A DNA stretch of 64,000 nucleotides from Strigamia acuminata. Taxonomy: Eukaryota; Arthropoda; Chilopoda; Geophilomorpha; Linotaeniidae. The notes below the pieces were generated by a model. That model was not told the DNA's origin, did not search any database, and saw nothing but the letters and a program-made list of their open reading frames with translations. Shown here piece after piece: positions 48,588 to 60,199 of this stretch. Location of the stretch: the NCBI GenBank assembly GCA_949358305.1, contig OX442321.1:8891605-8955604 (forward strand). The letters run 5' to 3'. The translations under genes were made by a program, and so were the position numbers. How positions within the stretch are numbered: the stretch's first letter is position 1; every line of letters starts with the position of its first letter.

Positions 48588-48766
48588 ATCGTGTCTCTTA
48601 ACCGGCGATTGTGGGGCTTGGGGGTGGGGGCCTCGGTGGGGGCCCGAGCGCGCGTGTTCCCCGCGTGCACAGGCACCACCAAACTGGTTGCAGCAACGAT
48701 TGTTTAGCTTTGGTCTCGAAACTGTTGTGTGTCTCGTCCCCCCGACGAGAGGGGGCCGAGCCACTG
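48588..48766 (-). other. 5' untranslated part of the odd-paired start exon
   Basis: On the minus strand a strong acceptor (CCCTCTCTCTCCCGCCCAG) ends at 48767, giving an exon from 48766 down to the ATG at 48587. The leader is GC-rich. A second possible acceptor (CGCCCCTGCAG) lies about 90-100 bases further upstream. Confidence 0.45.
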
Positions 48767-49132
48767 CTGGGCGGGAGAGAGAGGGCGCCATGAGTCTTCT
48801 GACACGTCGCTTCAATCTGATTGGCGGTTGCCTCACACCGGGAAGCCAATCGGCCGCTGCAGGGGCGGGACCACGGGAAATACACCCCTCTACCTGTCAC
48901 TCCGCTTGACCCCACCCCTAGTGATAGGTTTGGAAAGTACGTTCAAAGGTACAATGTGCATTTTTGCGATTCTTTTTTATTTCCATTTTTTTTTCACCTT
49001 CTTTTGGATGATACAATACGATTTTGTCGTTGTGTCTTTTTGGTGTTTGTTGATTTTGATTTCCATTCATTTTTACACATGCAAACAACAAAAAAAGCAA
49101 AACAAAAATCCAAAAAAATCCCAAAAAAAAAA

Positions 49133-49423
49133 TCATTTTTCCTGCATCGTTGTTGTTGTTTTTGATAGTATCAAGCGTTTAATAGGGTTTCTAGATTTCT
49201 TGTTTTGGAATGTCAGCATGCGCTTTAAAAAGGGTTTGAAAGCAAGGGATTCTTCCGGCAGAGTGAGGTGCGAACGCAGTCGCTCCTGCTGCGACTCCGG
49301 CTGAGCTGCCACTCGCGGGCGCTCTAGGGGCCCGCTCGAGGCCGACTTCATACGCTGCATTCGTACTGAAAACGCATCCAGGAGCGGATTAATACTCTGG
49401 CGGGAAACTGACCGCGCCCCCAT
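49133..49423 (-). other. open reading frame upstream of odd-paired (MGARSV..., 96 codons)
   Basis: ATG at 49423 opens 96 codons. The first 70 or so codons are GC-rich and protein-like (MGARSVSRQSINPLLDAF ... LRSHLTLPEESLAFKPFLKRM), while the tail is AT-rich Lys/Thr sequence. It begins just after the leader donor at 49442/49441, so it lies in the predicted leader intron. If that intron is retained it would be an upstream open frame of odd-paired. No known domain seen. It may also be chance coding potential in a CpG-rich promoter block. Confidence 0.3.
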
Positions 49424-49441
49424 GCTTGCCTGTCGACTTAC

Positions 49442-49560
49442 CTACTTTCTTTCACCCCGTGAAATCTGTGAACACGAGGCGTGCCTATATTGATCTGTTT
49501 GGTTTAGCGCTCAGCCAAACTTTTAAATTGAGTGTTTTTCACCACTTAGCGTCTTTCATT
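49442..49560 (-). other. putative first (non-coding) exon of odd-paired
   Basis: On the minus strand the exon would start about 30 bases after the TATA box and end GAAAGTAG followed by GTAAGT, a strong donor at 49441. It would join to the acceptor at 48767 across a 674 bp intron. The exact start is estimated from TATA spacing. Confidence 0.45.
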
Positions 49561-49580
49561 ACGCAAATAAACGCTCCGCG

Positions 49581-49589
49581 CTATTTATA
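49581..49589 (-). promoter_or_regulatory. TATA box (TATAAATAG) of the probable odd-paired promoter
   Basis: A canonical TATAAATAG on the minus strand, followed by GC-rich GCGCGGAGCG and, about 30 bases on, the predicted start. It is about 1.0 kb upstream of the odd-paired ATG in genomic distance. A TATA box fits a tightly regulated developmental gene. Confidence 0.5.
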
Positions 49590-49599
49590 AAATCAAAAA

Positions 49600-52104
49600 A
49601 GTGTATTTTATTTTTTATTTTATTTTTTATTTTTTAAATATTTTATATAGCAAAAATCATTGAACGTTACAACATCATTCGCAGAGATGCATTTTTGAAG
49701 ACATTTCCCATAGTCCTAAAGCGGAAATTCAGTTGTGTTCGGGTTACTGTCATGAAAAGGTGAGCCATAAACTTGTGAACAAAAGCGAGGCTGATTCGAT
49801 ACACTCTCTGGTGTCTCTCGCACTATGCATGGGACTGAAAATATTTGCAAAATAAGTCACAATAACATATTTCATTTCATTAAAAAATTAAAATCAAGTA
49901 ATAATACATCCATTTACCAATTAAACTATTCGACTTTTCGTCTTCCCGGATATATTCTATTTAGTATTTTCTTTATTAAGTGAGAAAAATATTTCTAAAA
50001 AAAAAAAAACGGATTTTTTTGATGGTTCGGTTTTATAACGACGTTAAAAAGTTCTCACTTGGCTCATGCTTTTACTGTGACGGTGGGAAAGTAATAATTG
50101 CATTACGCGCAGAAATGAGGATATACTACTTTCTTTCAATCCTATCCCTTCCTCGCCCCACACTCATTTCCACCCCCTTCTCCACCCATCGGGTTCTGGG
50201 ATCTGCCCTCGTAAAACTTCTACTCATTTTTATTGACGCCTTGCACTTGTCCGCGATTCCCTACATCGACTCGTAACACTCATTGTTTCCCATAGCAATT
50301 TCTTTATACAGAGGTTGTCTCCCTTTTCGACCGTTTTAATACGGTTTCACATTCCCAAACTCCTGCCAGATGGCGTTGCCACGACCCTTGGTGAATGAGA
50401 TTTAACCCTTTGGCTACTAGTCTGTAACAAGCGAGATTTTTGGAGGAATCCTTGAAAATTGCAGTTTAAAAATAGAAACATTTGCTTCGAAATGCTGGTC
50501 ACATTAACACAGTCAGAAGCCACGTGTATATATGGAACATGGTGCAAGGATTGTATAACTGGAATCTACACACACTTCACGTTATACTGGAAGCCGTTCC
50601 TTGTGCACAACATAAATTATTAATTAATTAAATAAGTTCTGGTCAATTGATTTCTCATGTAAGATTTTTAATAAGATGTTAAATAAAAGCCGGAGCAGAC
50701 AAGCTTGTAATCTGTTTAATCCTGCATGGAATTTATCTTTAAAGTGCTTTGGATATAGGTATCTATTTTTTTTTTGCTTGACGCATGCGCGTGAAATTTG
50801 ACAATGGGTGGATTAATTAAGGCTGGGAAACGCGGTTCAAATGGCTCAATTAAATTGAGCAGAAACCCAAAGGAATTTCTAATCTCGGGTGATTTTTGGA
50901 TTTTTGTTTCATTATTCTGCATCGTGACAAAAGAGTTTAACCTTGGAAGTAACCTTAGCTGCGTTTTCATTACGCATAAGACTAAAGATTATAATAATAA
51001 GCCGTGAATAATGTGGCGGCATTAAAACTCTCCGGTTTAATAGAATTTGGGAAAGTTTGTTAATTATTACACTACTCAACGACGTAAAACTATTGTGTAA
51101 AAATTGACGTGTGATTTAGATACGACTGTGCTGCCCAAATATTTTGCTCTCGGAGCCCTTAATATACGACGCATGCGCTGCATGGTTGTTGCAACGCATG
51201 CGTAGTGCGTGATCGATGGTAGTGTTGGTCGTAGCCTGATTAGATTGACCCTGAGGCCAAGGGGGGAGGGCAGAGGAGGGGTCGGCGTTGGAGAGCGTTG
51301 AGACAGAGCTATCCATTATGCACCTGACAACTCGCAAAAGGTACATACACAATCGAAGAACAGTGGGGGTGATATAAAGAAAAATCACCTAAGATTTGAG
51401 GTCGTAAATATACAATTCCTTACAATTTTAATTTTAATTCTCTTGCTTTTTTAATTAGGTTCGGATTACGTTTGGAAATGGAAATGTTGCAAAATCTTGC
51501 ACGTGTTCCTGATGTGTCTAATAATTTTCTGGGCGTGGTTGGGGAAACTGTCTGCAACAGACACACGAGACGCGTGTCGGACTTGGTCCACCAATTATAG
51601 ATGCGCTGCTTGTTGTATAGATACAAAATTGTTTCTGCGCTTGACAGAATCTACACAAGTGGAGAAAGCAAATAATCATTGGTAACTGCATGACGTCGTG
51701 GTCTTTTATTCGCAAACTTCTCTTCAACTTGTATTTATTAACACTTGCGTATGACAAGTTTGTTGTGCACATATTTGCAATTTAATTTATTTTCGGCTTT
51801 GCTCTCTACACACCGATATCTTTATCTGCTTCTAATTCCTCTATAATCTGTCAGCGCGTGCGCAAACGCTTTATGAATTGAAGCTAATGAGGCAAGGAAC
51901 AATAGATGGTTTGATCGATATCCCGAGTTTGTGCAATGCCTTTTTCTTGAATTAAATTCCCCCTCCTTCCTCCATTCCACCCTTGATTTTGCATATGCTC
52001 AATTGACTTTAAATCTCTGCATTGTCGCAAACAGGAAAAACTGCAATCAAGTCTGCATTTGCAATAGCAATCTCTTTTTCTCGTTTCGGAATTTGGAAAA
52101 GAAG
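49600..52104. other. upstream flank of odd-paired, no further gene
   Basis: Begins with ATTTT-rich low-complexity DNA (49610-49650). The remainder is mixed, with GC-richer patches near 50150-50400 and 51170-51310. No coding frame with domains was found. Confidence 0.3.
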
Positions 52105-52132
52105 GAAGAAAGAAAGAAAGAAAGAAAGAAAG
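52105..52132. repeat. (AAAG)n microsatellite
   Basis: About six tandem GAAA units within a wider purine-rich tract. Confidence 0.85.
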
Positions 52133-53615
52133 GGAAGGAGGGAGGAAGGAAAAATAAATAAAGTTTAAAGTATTTTATAGTGGATTTTTCGATTTATTTA
52201 ACAATTTATTGAGGGGAAGTGAATTTGTTCCAGATGTGGTGTAATTAATTGAGGAAGCTTGTGTTTGGAGTTTGATTTGTTTGTGCCATGTGGAAGCGAT
52301 GCAGGAACAAGTGATATGATCTAAATTGTCGTGTTATACATAAGGTTTGTGTCTCAATGGAGTAGGGGACAAGAAACATTGGCCCAAGTGGTCATTGTGG
52401 TCAGCAGGGGGTCGTGTCCAGAAACAAAGGCCTTTTTTTAGAAGTTGTTGTTAGTTTTATGACAAATTTCTTTATAAAATACTTGTGTTAATACCACCTT
52501 AAACACGTTTGTTTTTATTGAATGCACCTGTTACTTTATTTATTTTTGCACAAGTTTCCGCCGAATTGTGCAATCTTTAAAGGTACGGTGGTGCATTCTG
52601 TTAATTATATAATAAAATCGCATCCTATTTTTTCCTTCATTTTTCAATTGAATTTCATTGAGGCGCACCACAGTATTAGTCGAGTGTGCACAGAATAATT
52701 ATTTTGACCGACGTTTAGCAAGTTTTTATGTAAAAGCTACTGCAGAAAACGTAAAAAAATAAAGTAATAAAATCAACTTACATTCTTTAGAGTCTTAATT
52801 ATTTAATTTTATTATTGAAATGTGTTTTTATTTTAAATGCACAATTTAAATCTCTCGTTTTTGAGAACAGTAGCAGTGATATGTATATATACATATGTAC
52901 AAGATGCTGATATTTTATATTCTTTTAGCACGTTTGGGGTGTTGAATTTCCAACAGTCTCTAAAACGAGCCGAGCGGCAGACGGCAGGACATAAATTAGA
53001 GCCCAAATTAGTAAACTTTAGGCTTAGAACAGGTCGAGGGAGCCGAGATGAAAAAATAATTGCAATTAAAAACACCCGAGTTACAAGTTGACATAAATTC
53101 ACAACTGCTTTAGCTTGTCAACTTCAGGTGAAAACTTGGACGTGCCTTTCATTTATAGGTCTATAAAAAATTCAGTGCAAGGTGATAAATTAGTAAATCA
53201 CACTAAACTTTTGATAAATGGTGAAAAAATGCTGATCAAGAAAGAAAAAAAAAGATTTGGGGGTGTAGGGAGGGAAAAATCGAGAAACATTTAAAAATTT
53301 TAATTTTTCGACTTTTGTGTCTCCATTTTGTATGGCCCAGGTGGGAGGCCGGAGGGTGGGAATGTAGAAATCTTTGTCGAATAAGATGTTATCAACCGAT
53401 GATGGATCTTGTCGACAGAGGGGTGCTTTTAGTCATGTCAAACACGCCCAGATTTAGGCTTCATTGCACTATTATGAATTTTGAATAATTATAAGAATCG
53501 TTGACTCTCCAGCAAAGTTATGTTTGGACCAGTTCGAGTTCTTGCACAGCATTAAGGTCAATTTAATTAATTAAATTGATACAGTGTCAATATTTTTATT
53601 GGTTTTACTAACTCT

Positions 53616-53617
<2 letters not shown>
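52133..53617. other. non-coding, nothing recognised
   Basis: AT-rich DNA. A weak inverted match between GGTGGTGCATTC near 52589 and GGCGCACCAC near 52671 may be a decayed member of the GGTGCATTCA element family, too weak to call. Confidence 0.3.

Positions 53618-53660
<43 letters not shown>
53618..53660. repeat. poly(T) run, 43 bp
   Basis: The longest homopolymer in the window, followed by ATT triplets and an A-rich stretch. Likely variable or imprecise in assemblies. No retroposon body was recognised on either side. Confidence 0.95.
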
Positions 53661-53662
<2 letters not shown>

Positions 53663-54110
53663 TATTATTAAAAAAGAAGAAGAAAAAATATTTACGACAC
53701 TTATCTTGAAATTTATTTGTCCTTTTTTTTTTACAACAATAATTCAGACTAAAATTCATTTTCATAATACGTTTTATCTAATTTTAAAACAAACTCTAGA
53801 AATAATTTCAACATTATAAATTAGAAGTTTAATTGCACCGTTTTTTATTTCAATTTATTTTGCCTCGACAAAATTGATGATATTTGACGACTGTACAGAA
53901 GGTAAGTTGTTTTTTTCTCAGAAAAAATTCTTTTTAACTCATGGTAAGGTGAGTTCTATGCGTGGTAAATTACCACGGCCTAATGTTCTCTTCATTTGTC
54001 AAAGCCAAGCGCGTCTCATGAGCGTAATTCGTGCTTATTAAATTGGGTGTACAATGTAAGGGCTCATACAAAACATGCAGAAAGGGAAGGGAAAAAAAAA
54101 GATTAATGAA
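53661..54110. other. non-coding, nothing recognised
   Basis: AT-rich DNA between the poly(T) run and the next GC-rich block. Confidence 0.3.
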
Positions 54111-54460
54111 CAGATTCGCCGCGTGAGTGCGCTGTTTGAGGCAACGCCGTTCTAATGGAAGCAAAGAGATGGTGGGGGCGGAGGGTGAATTCCAGCTGCT
54201 GAACACCCTCCCACCCCTCTGTATTTCCCCCCGTTCTTTTGCTATCCCCCTTTTGCACAGACCGAGAGAGAGTAGAGGCGGAGCGATGTGTAGTGGAAGG
54301 TCCAGCCCCTCTCACCACAGGTGGCCAATGTTTTCATTGTGGCTCCAGTCTGCGCGTGCGCTACGGGAGAGCTCCTCCCATCATGCTTGGTGTGGACGCC
54401 TCGCAGGTTGCACGTGTTTGTTGCCTAGCAACGCCCATTCCGCCATTATAGTTGTTTAGG
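54110..54460. promoter_or_regulatory. GC-rich non-coding block upstream of odd-paired
   Basis: High-complexity, CpG-containing sequence with GGCCAATG near 54322 and CGCCATTAT near 54440, flanked by AT-rich DNA. Short open frames on both strands have no domains. A candidate enhancer by location and composition only. Confidence 0.25.
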
Positions 54461-54848
54461 GTGTGTTTTTGATTAAGTTTTCGATGTTGGATCTAATGTT
54501 GGTAAATTGTTCTATTGGATCAGTGCAGGATTCTCTTGTTTAGATAGATGTGGGTATTGTTGAGGGATACTCGATGATTGTTATAATGACTCTTACCCTG
54601 AGGTCAAATGGAAAACGAGGCAGATGGTCAAATTTCATCTATTTTTAGAAGTAATTTTTGCTGATTTGAAGGAAATAAACAAAAGTTTTTTTAAAAAACT
54701 GCTGCGATTTCGTAATGGCTGTGTTAGGGTGAATTGTTAATGGTTGTAGGAAACATTCCAGAAATTTCATAAGTCCCAGCAGTAGAGTGGAGAGTAGGTA
54801 AATTAAGTTTACCACCGCCAGCTGCAACAGAGGTCACAAAGAAAGAAC

Positions 54849-54869
54849 GAGAGAGAGAGAGAGAGAGGT
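54849..54869. repeat. (GA)10 microsatellite
   Basis: GA dinucleotide run. Such runs can also bind GAGA-type factors in arthropods. A (TA)9 run follows at 54937-54954. Confidence 0.9.
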
Positions 54870-54954
54870 ATTTTAATGGCACTGGAATGAAAAATAAAAA
54901 AGCTCACGTGCATTAACAATTCACACTTGAGTGCAGTATATATATATATATATA

Positions 54955-57410
54955 CTTGACCAATTAACTATTTATTGTTCTAGTTTTTCAAATATAAGTT
55001 TGGCGAAAGCATCTTTCAAGCATCTTTTCATTGAAGAGCATCTGAAACGTCTCATGTTTTACATCCTGGACGAGATTAAAAAGAGGGAAACAACAGATCT
55101 GTGGAATCCCACAGACAGGGAAGACGAGAGGCGAAATTGGATATCAGTGTCGTCTTGGTCAAAGTGAAATTTGTACGCATGATTTATGAAGGATGCACAA
55201 AATGGGTGCGCAAATTGTGTTTTATGGGGCGTGTTTCAATTTATCATAAATTTGCTTGAAATTTTTAGTTTTCTTTACATTATTCTTCTTCTGTCTGCTC
55301 GTCGTGACCCCCTACTGTCCCTACAAGAGATGCACAAATTGTTACAATGTGTAACCTCCATACAAGGCGTGCTATTTATGTAAAATTGAATTGCCAAGTT
55401 GTTCTAACGGGGCTTTTATCCACGTGTTGTAGACGCATTCCTGATCACGTGTGGGGGATGGGGTGGGGATAAGTTACGGTCGGCGCCTGCGCACTGGTTA
55501 GCGGTAGCCATCATATTTTGGTCAGTAGGATGGCAATCATAATTTTTTTTTCTCTACCACTCTTGTTTATGGGTTTGGGGTTAGCCAACTTGAGAAAGAG
55601 GTAGGCTTTCCTTTTTTTTATATAATATTTTTTTACATTTTATTTATATATATTGCTTTCTTTTTAATTTAAAAGTAATTAAATTTGGATTTTTTTTTTT
55701 TCATTTTTTATTTTCAAGTTTCTTTTGTGGCAAATAATTACGCGAATATTTTTCCTTCAAAGGCTTTCCACAGACACGTATTTAGGCGAAAACAAAAACA
55801 TAATAGACTATGAAGGCTCTGTACATTAAAGGAGTCAAATTTTTTTTTTTATATTTTTTTTTGAACTTTTAATTTGCATGTCTTTATGGTCATAAAATAA
55901 TTAACTTAACTCGTTTTTACTTGCTTCTGTGAACAGGTGAAGATTGTTTCCTTAAGGCCACACCGAACACAATAAGTCATCTGTGACGTGCAAACTTAAC
56001 ACAAGTTTTCAAAAATTCCTGATTTTCCTGCATGAAACTTTTATATAATTCAAAGTAATTTAGGATTTAAAATGTTGCTATAATTGTATATGCCGCTACT
56101 TGGTGTAATTAGTCGTATTAGAATATAATTTAGACATTATAATGGGCTTTGAGGCAAAGCTAAGCCTCTTATGCCGTCTTTTTTCCCTCCCTTTGTTGTT
56201 GTTGCTCGAGATTATAGGCCTAAATTTAGTGTATTAAAAATAATAAAATATTATTTTTCAGTGAACAGTCGGCAGGAAATGAAAGTCACTCAGGCTGGGT
56301 ATCTTAGAAAGACCTATAAAATAGTTGGTTACATGCAAATAGGCCTCATCTGTATGATTATAGGTGTTGGAAATTACTTCCTCGTATAATGAAAAATCAA
56401 GTTTCATGCCACGAGTTTACATTTAAGTTTTATTTGGGCAAAATTAATAAAAGGTGCGGTACTCAATGCACCAACAAAGAGATTCACTTTTATGTTAGTC
56501 ATCTAAGTATATAAATTTGACATTAATAACATTAGATTAAAGGTTTTCATAGCCTTATAAACAAAAATCTGGTTGTTTTGCTTTAAATTATGGCTCAAAT
56601 TGTATAAATTTTGGGTGTGTAAATATTTATATATCTTAAATTAAAAATTTTAATGCATTAAATTTCTCACCTTTAATTGGGAGGTAATATATCATTATTA
56701 TTATTATTATATTTTTTTTTTTTAAATTTTGAATTTGTATTTCCCCATGGCGGATTAACGCAGGAGGCAGGTGTGGGAATAACTTATTAAATTAGGCTTA
56801 GTTCTACACGCGACGTGTCCGTCTGTGTGTTCCTGATTTTTTTATTTTTGAAATTTTTAAAGAAAAAAATAGTCAGTAGTGGAAAAATGCAGGTGGTCAA
56901 CCGATGAATTGAAATTTTGGTTGATTATATTTTGCGTTTAATAAGACTTTGAGCAAATTGGAAATTTATTGAGACACCCCTGCAAGGTCTCCAAAGTGAT
57001 AATAACATCTAATCCCGGATATGGGCGCCACTTTGAAAAGAGAAAGCGAATTGCGAGAATGGAGTTTTGTTGATTAACACTTCTCATACAACTCGTTTTG
57101 AAAAGCTAAATCCAATAACTGCACTTGTCAAGTTTCTATCAAAATCCTCATCTGTTGCAGTCCTACACAAAGAGAAGTATTTTCTTTTCGAAATAAGAAT
57201 AATAATAATAATATAACAAAAAAAATAAAAATAAAAAAGTAAAAAAAACCTGAGAAGGAAAAAGGAATTAAAAAAAAAAGAAAAGCAAACGAACGTGACA
57301 AGTTTGGAGGATGAAGTTGTGGTCGGACGGGAGAAAAAGAGGGATTGAAAAGTTGACACGAAGAGGAGGGATGCGGATGTTGCATTATGAAAGGGTAAGA
57401 TATAGATTTA
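54955..57410. other. non-coding flank, nothing recognised
   Basis: AT-rich. Short open frames (for example 54931-55167 and 56171-56389 on plus) have AT-driven composition and no domain. Confidence 0.3.
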
Positions 57411-57760
57411 CCTGTTGAGAAAGGTAGGGTGGGTTTCTAGACGTGGTCTTTCTATATCCATGCACCTATGGCTGCGACACGAGGGGGAGGCCTTGAGTAG
57501 GGGGTTTGATGTGTATGGTGGGCTTTAGTTTGGGAGGGGGTAACTCGATACAGCGACGCGCAGTGGTTGGTCAATTCGGTGCGGTACCCATTGTGAAAGC
57601 GCGTAAGGCGATATTTCCCGGCGGGCGGGAAAAATACAATTAAGACAATCTCCCGCCGATGGGTTTGGGGTGGGGGTAAGAGATTTTTCGGTTTAGATGG
57701 TGTGGGTCGGAGGGCGCGATGTGAATGAGACGGTGAGACGTTGGGAGTCGTTGTTATGTC
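57411..57760. promoter_or_regulatory. G-rich non-coding block
   Basis: A purine- and G-rich block on the plus strand with GGCGGGCGGG, between AT-rich stretches. No sustained frame. Possible regulatory DNA of odd-paired, by composition and location only. Confidence 0.2.
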
Positions 57761-58327
57761 AAAAGTTGTTAGAGCGAAAGGGTCTTGTCTGATACAGCTA
57801 AGACACCTGTCTGAAGAGAGACGCTTGTATGAAAAGGTGTGCGTCTAAAGGAATTGTACCGGTACCCCCTTCCAGTGTAAGTTTGTGAATGTCACTTTTC
57901 GATAAAGTACACACAGCCTTTTTTGATTATGTTTGATAGCTTGAGCGTGTCCATAAAAGGCTAGAGCCGCTGCTTTCAATTCGACTTAACTTTATATTTT
58001 TACTGATTTCTTATTCAATAATCGAGCATAAGTGGAATAATGTTCTAAAATTATATTTTATTAAGGTTTTGCAAGTTTAATTACAGTAATTACTTTTTTT
58101 TATAGGTTTTTCTTTTATTTTCCAATATGGTTCCTGATATCTAGGTCAAATTCGAAGGTAATCAATTTTCTTTCCATTCCCCTCTCTATTAAATTAAGGT
58201 TGTTGGTTATAAAGTGCACGACACTATAATTTATTTATAATTTTTTTTTTATAAATAGAATTTAAGAAAATAGAATTTAAAAAAAAAAGAAAATAGCAAT
58301 GTTTTGTTCGTCGTCTTGACAACTACC

Positions 58328-58346
58328 TTGTGGCCGTAGGCCACAA
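58328..58346. repeat. short perfect hairpin TTGTGGCC/GGCCACAA
   Basis: Eight-base arms separated by GTA, at the start of a GC-richer block that runs to about 58560. Confidence 0.7.
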
Positions 58347-59304
58347 TGTGGAGTGGTTCGTTCCGTACGCACTAGGGGGCGTAATGCCAGCCATACCAAT
58401 GCCCATCAGGCATCCGTCAACGCACTCCCCTTCTTGATTCTTCCATCCACCCACCCGAGAACCGCGTCCCGATTGCAATTTTTTTGTTAACTTGCCATCC
58501 CATGCCTTCCTTTCCCGTGTTTTTCATCCCTCGCCCCACTTCGACTCTTCGTATCAGCGTTGTTGATCTGTGTGGGTGGAGATTGCAGCTGTACACAGGT
58601 GTTAAAAGTCGGATAAAGACACGACAAATATTTTTTAAAATACCTTTTTGGTTTATAAAACGTTTGAAAATAAATGGGCATTCAGAAATAATGATTTGAA
58701 AGATTGTTTTAAACTAGTGTCATCATGCTTGTAATGAGAGACGCTGGGTTTTTTTCAAGTGGTTGACAGCAAGAGATATTTTGGAGAATTATTAGTGGCG
58801 CGAGGGCACCCTTAGTTACCACCTTGTTAGGCAGGTGAATTGTGGACGCCTGGCAGTTACAAGAAAATATAGTGGCCGAATACATTTTCAGAAATGCGAG
58901 AATTAAAAAATATATATACACTCTTTATTTTTTATTTTTCAATTTTTAATAATTTTTTTATTTTTATTATCCAACTCATTTTTATTCAAATTGAATTAAA
59001 ATTAAATTAGCTTTATGAGGTTAAAGTGCATATTATATGAGGAAGTAAGCTTGAGGCTGTCATTAATAAATTGCATTGTTAGTACTTCCAAGATGCGACC
59101 CTTGAAAGAGGGGAATGAACGTTTACAAACGAAATTGAAAATTATTAATTTTTTTTGTGGAGTTTTTCAATGATTAGTAGTTAGTCATTATTTTTAAATC
59201 TTTTCGAAGTTCACATTGTATTCAAACATGTTCCAATTCCTCAATTAGAAAAGGACAACCCTTTTGGATGTAAATTGAGTGAGTAAACAGTTTTAGCTTC
59301 TTAC

Positions 59305-59505
59305 CTGGAGAATCCGAGCTGTGTTTTGTGTCGTGTTGTATCGCCGTTTGATGCGCCTGGTCTCCGGAGCCACTTCCTTTTCTCTCGGCGCCCCCACTGC
59401 GTAGTACGCGGCAGGGCCCCCGGACGCCCGCATGCCAGTCCAGGAAGCTAGACCGTTGGTCACTCCACCATTTTGAAATAAAAGAAGAAAATGTAGTAAT
59501 AACAT
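59305..59505 (-). other. candidate alternative upstream first exon of odd-paired
   Basis: On the minus strand a GC-rich segment ends CTCCAG followed by GTAAGA, a strong donor at 59304. Two frames are open. One starts at an ATG at 59505 and reads through QNGGVTNGLASW and AAYYAVGAP. The other could reach the odd-paired start exon only through the alternative acceptor near 48860-48870. A CAAAATGG YY1-like site lies near 59470. The strand and donor suit a distal leader exon about 11 kb upstream of the coding start. It could also belong to an unrelated transcript. Confidence 0.3.
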
Positions 59506-59929
59506 GTAGCGAGATAAATATGCCGTCGAGTTTTGAGTAAATTTGCCGCCTACTCGTGTTTTAATGGCATGAAAAAGTGGTATTAGATTTGACCACTCTT
59601 CTCGACTGATTTCGCACTGTGATTTTGGACTGTGTTTGCGTTTGCGGCATTTGAATTAGAAAGGATTTTTGTAGACACCCGAAAATGAGATGATGAGCGA
59701 TTTTTGCTTTACGTCTTAACGCCCACCCGTTGCGTTTTGAGCGAGTTTATGCGTGGATTGTCTGCATATCCTGTAGGGGTATAGAAAGGGGGATGGGCTG
59801 GGATTACGCGCCTACGCGAGGGGGAAATAAGTCACAAGCCCCAACAATGGAGGAGTTTGAAATCTGTGGAATTTTGGTGAAAGTTTTTGAGGGGAATTTT
59901 TTTCTACGGAAAAGATGGCTGAATTGGAG

Positions 59930-60140
59930 TTTGGATTTTCTTGCAAATGGGGTCATCGGGTGCGCGCGCAGCTTAATGACGCAATGCGAGCTGCAGTGAC
60001 GGCCAATAAAAGCACCCCGCGGCGGCGAACGCTTTGTGCCACGAGCCGAAGCGCGCGCGTCTGCCGATGACAGGCGGCGTTTGCGCAGATCCATTGCGCA
60101 GATGTACAAAGGAAGAAGAGGTAGGCGGAGGGGTGGAGAG
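59930..60140. promoter_or_regulatory. CpG-rich block, candidate promoter for the upstream exon
   Basis: Dense in CG dinucleotides, with TGACGCAATG, GGCCAATAAAAG and CGCGGCGGCGAACG motifs. It lies a few hundred bases upstream, in minus-strand direction, of the exon candidate ending at 59305. Function is inferred. Confidence 0.28.
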
Positions 60141-60199
60141 TGAGTGCTGATGACAAGGGAGGAGTAGAGAAATGAAAGGAAAAAGATGAAATTACAACT

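Noticed and set aside
52575-52690. Possible third GGTGCATTC-type MITE
   Set aside because: The ends match at too few positions after the first eight bases.
13394-58380. CTCF-like core motifs (GCCAACTAGTGG at 13394, GCCATCTGGTGC at 22719, GCACTAGGGGGC at 58369)
   Set aside because: Each has one mismatch to the 12-base vertebrate core CCASYAGRKGGC. A uniform-base estimate gives about three such near-matches in 64 kb on both strands, so they are not above chance.
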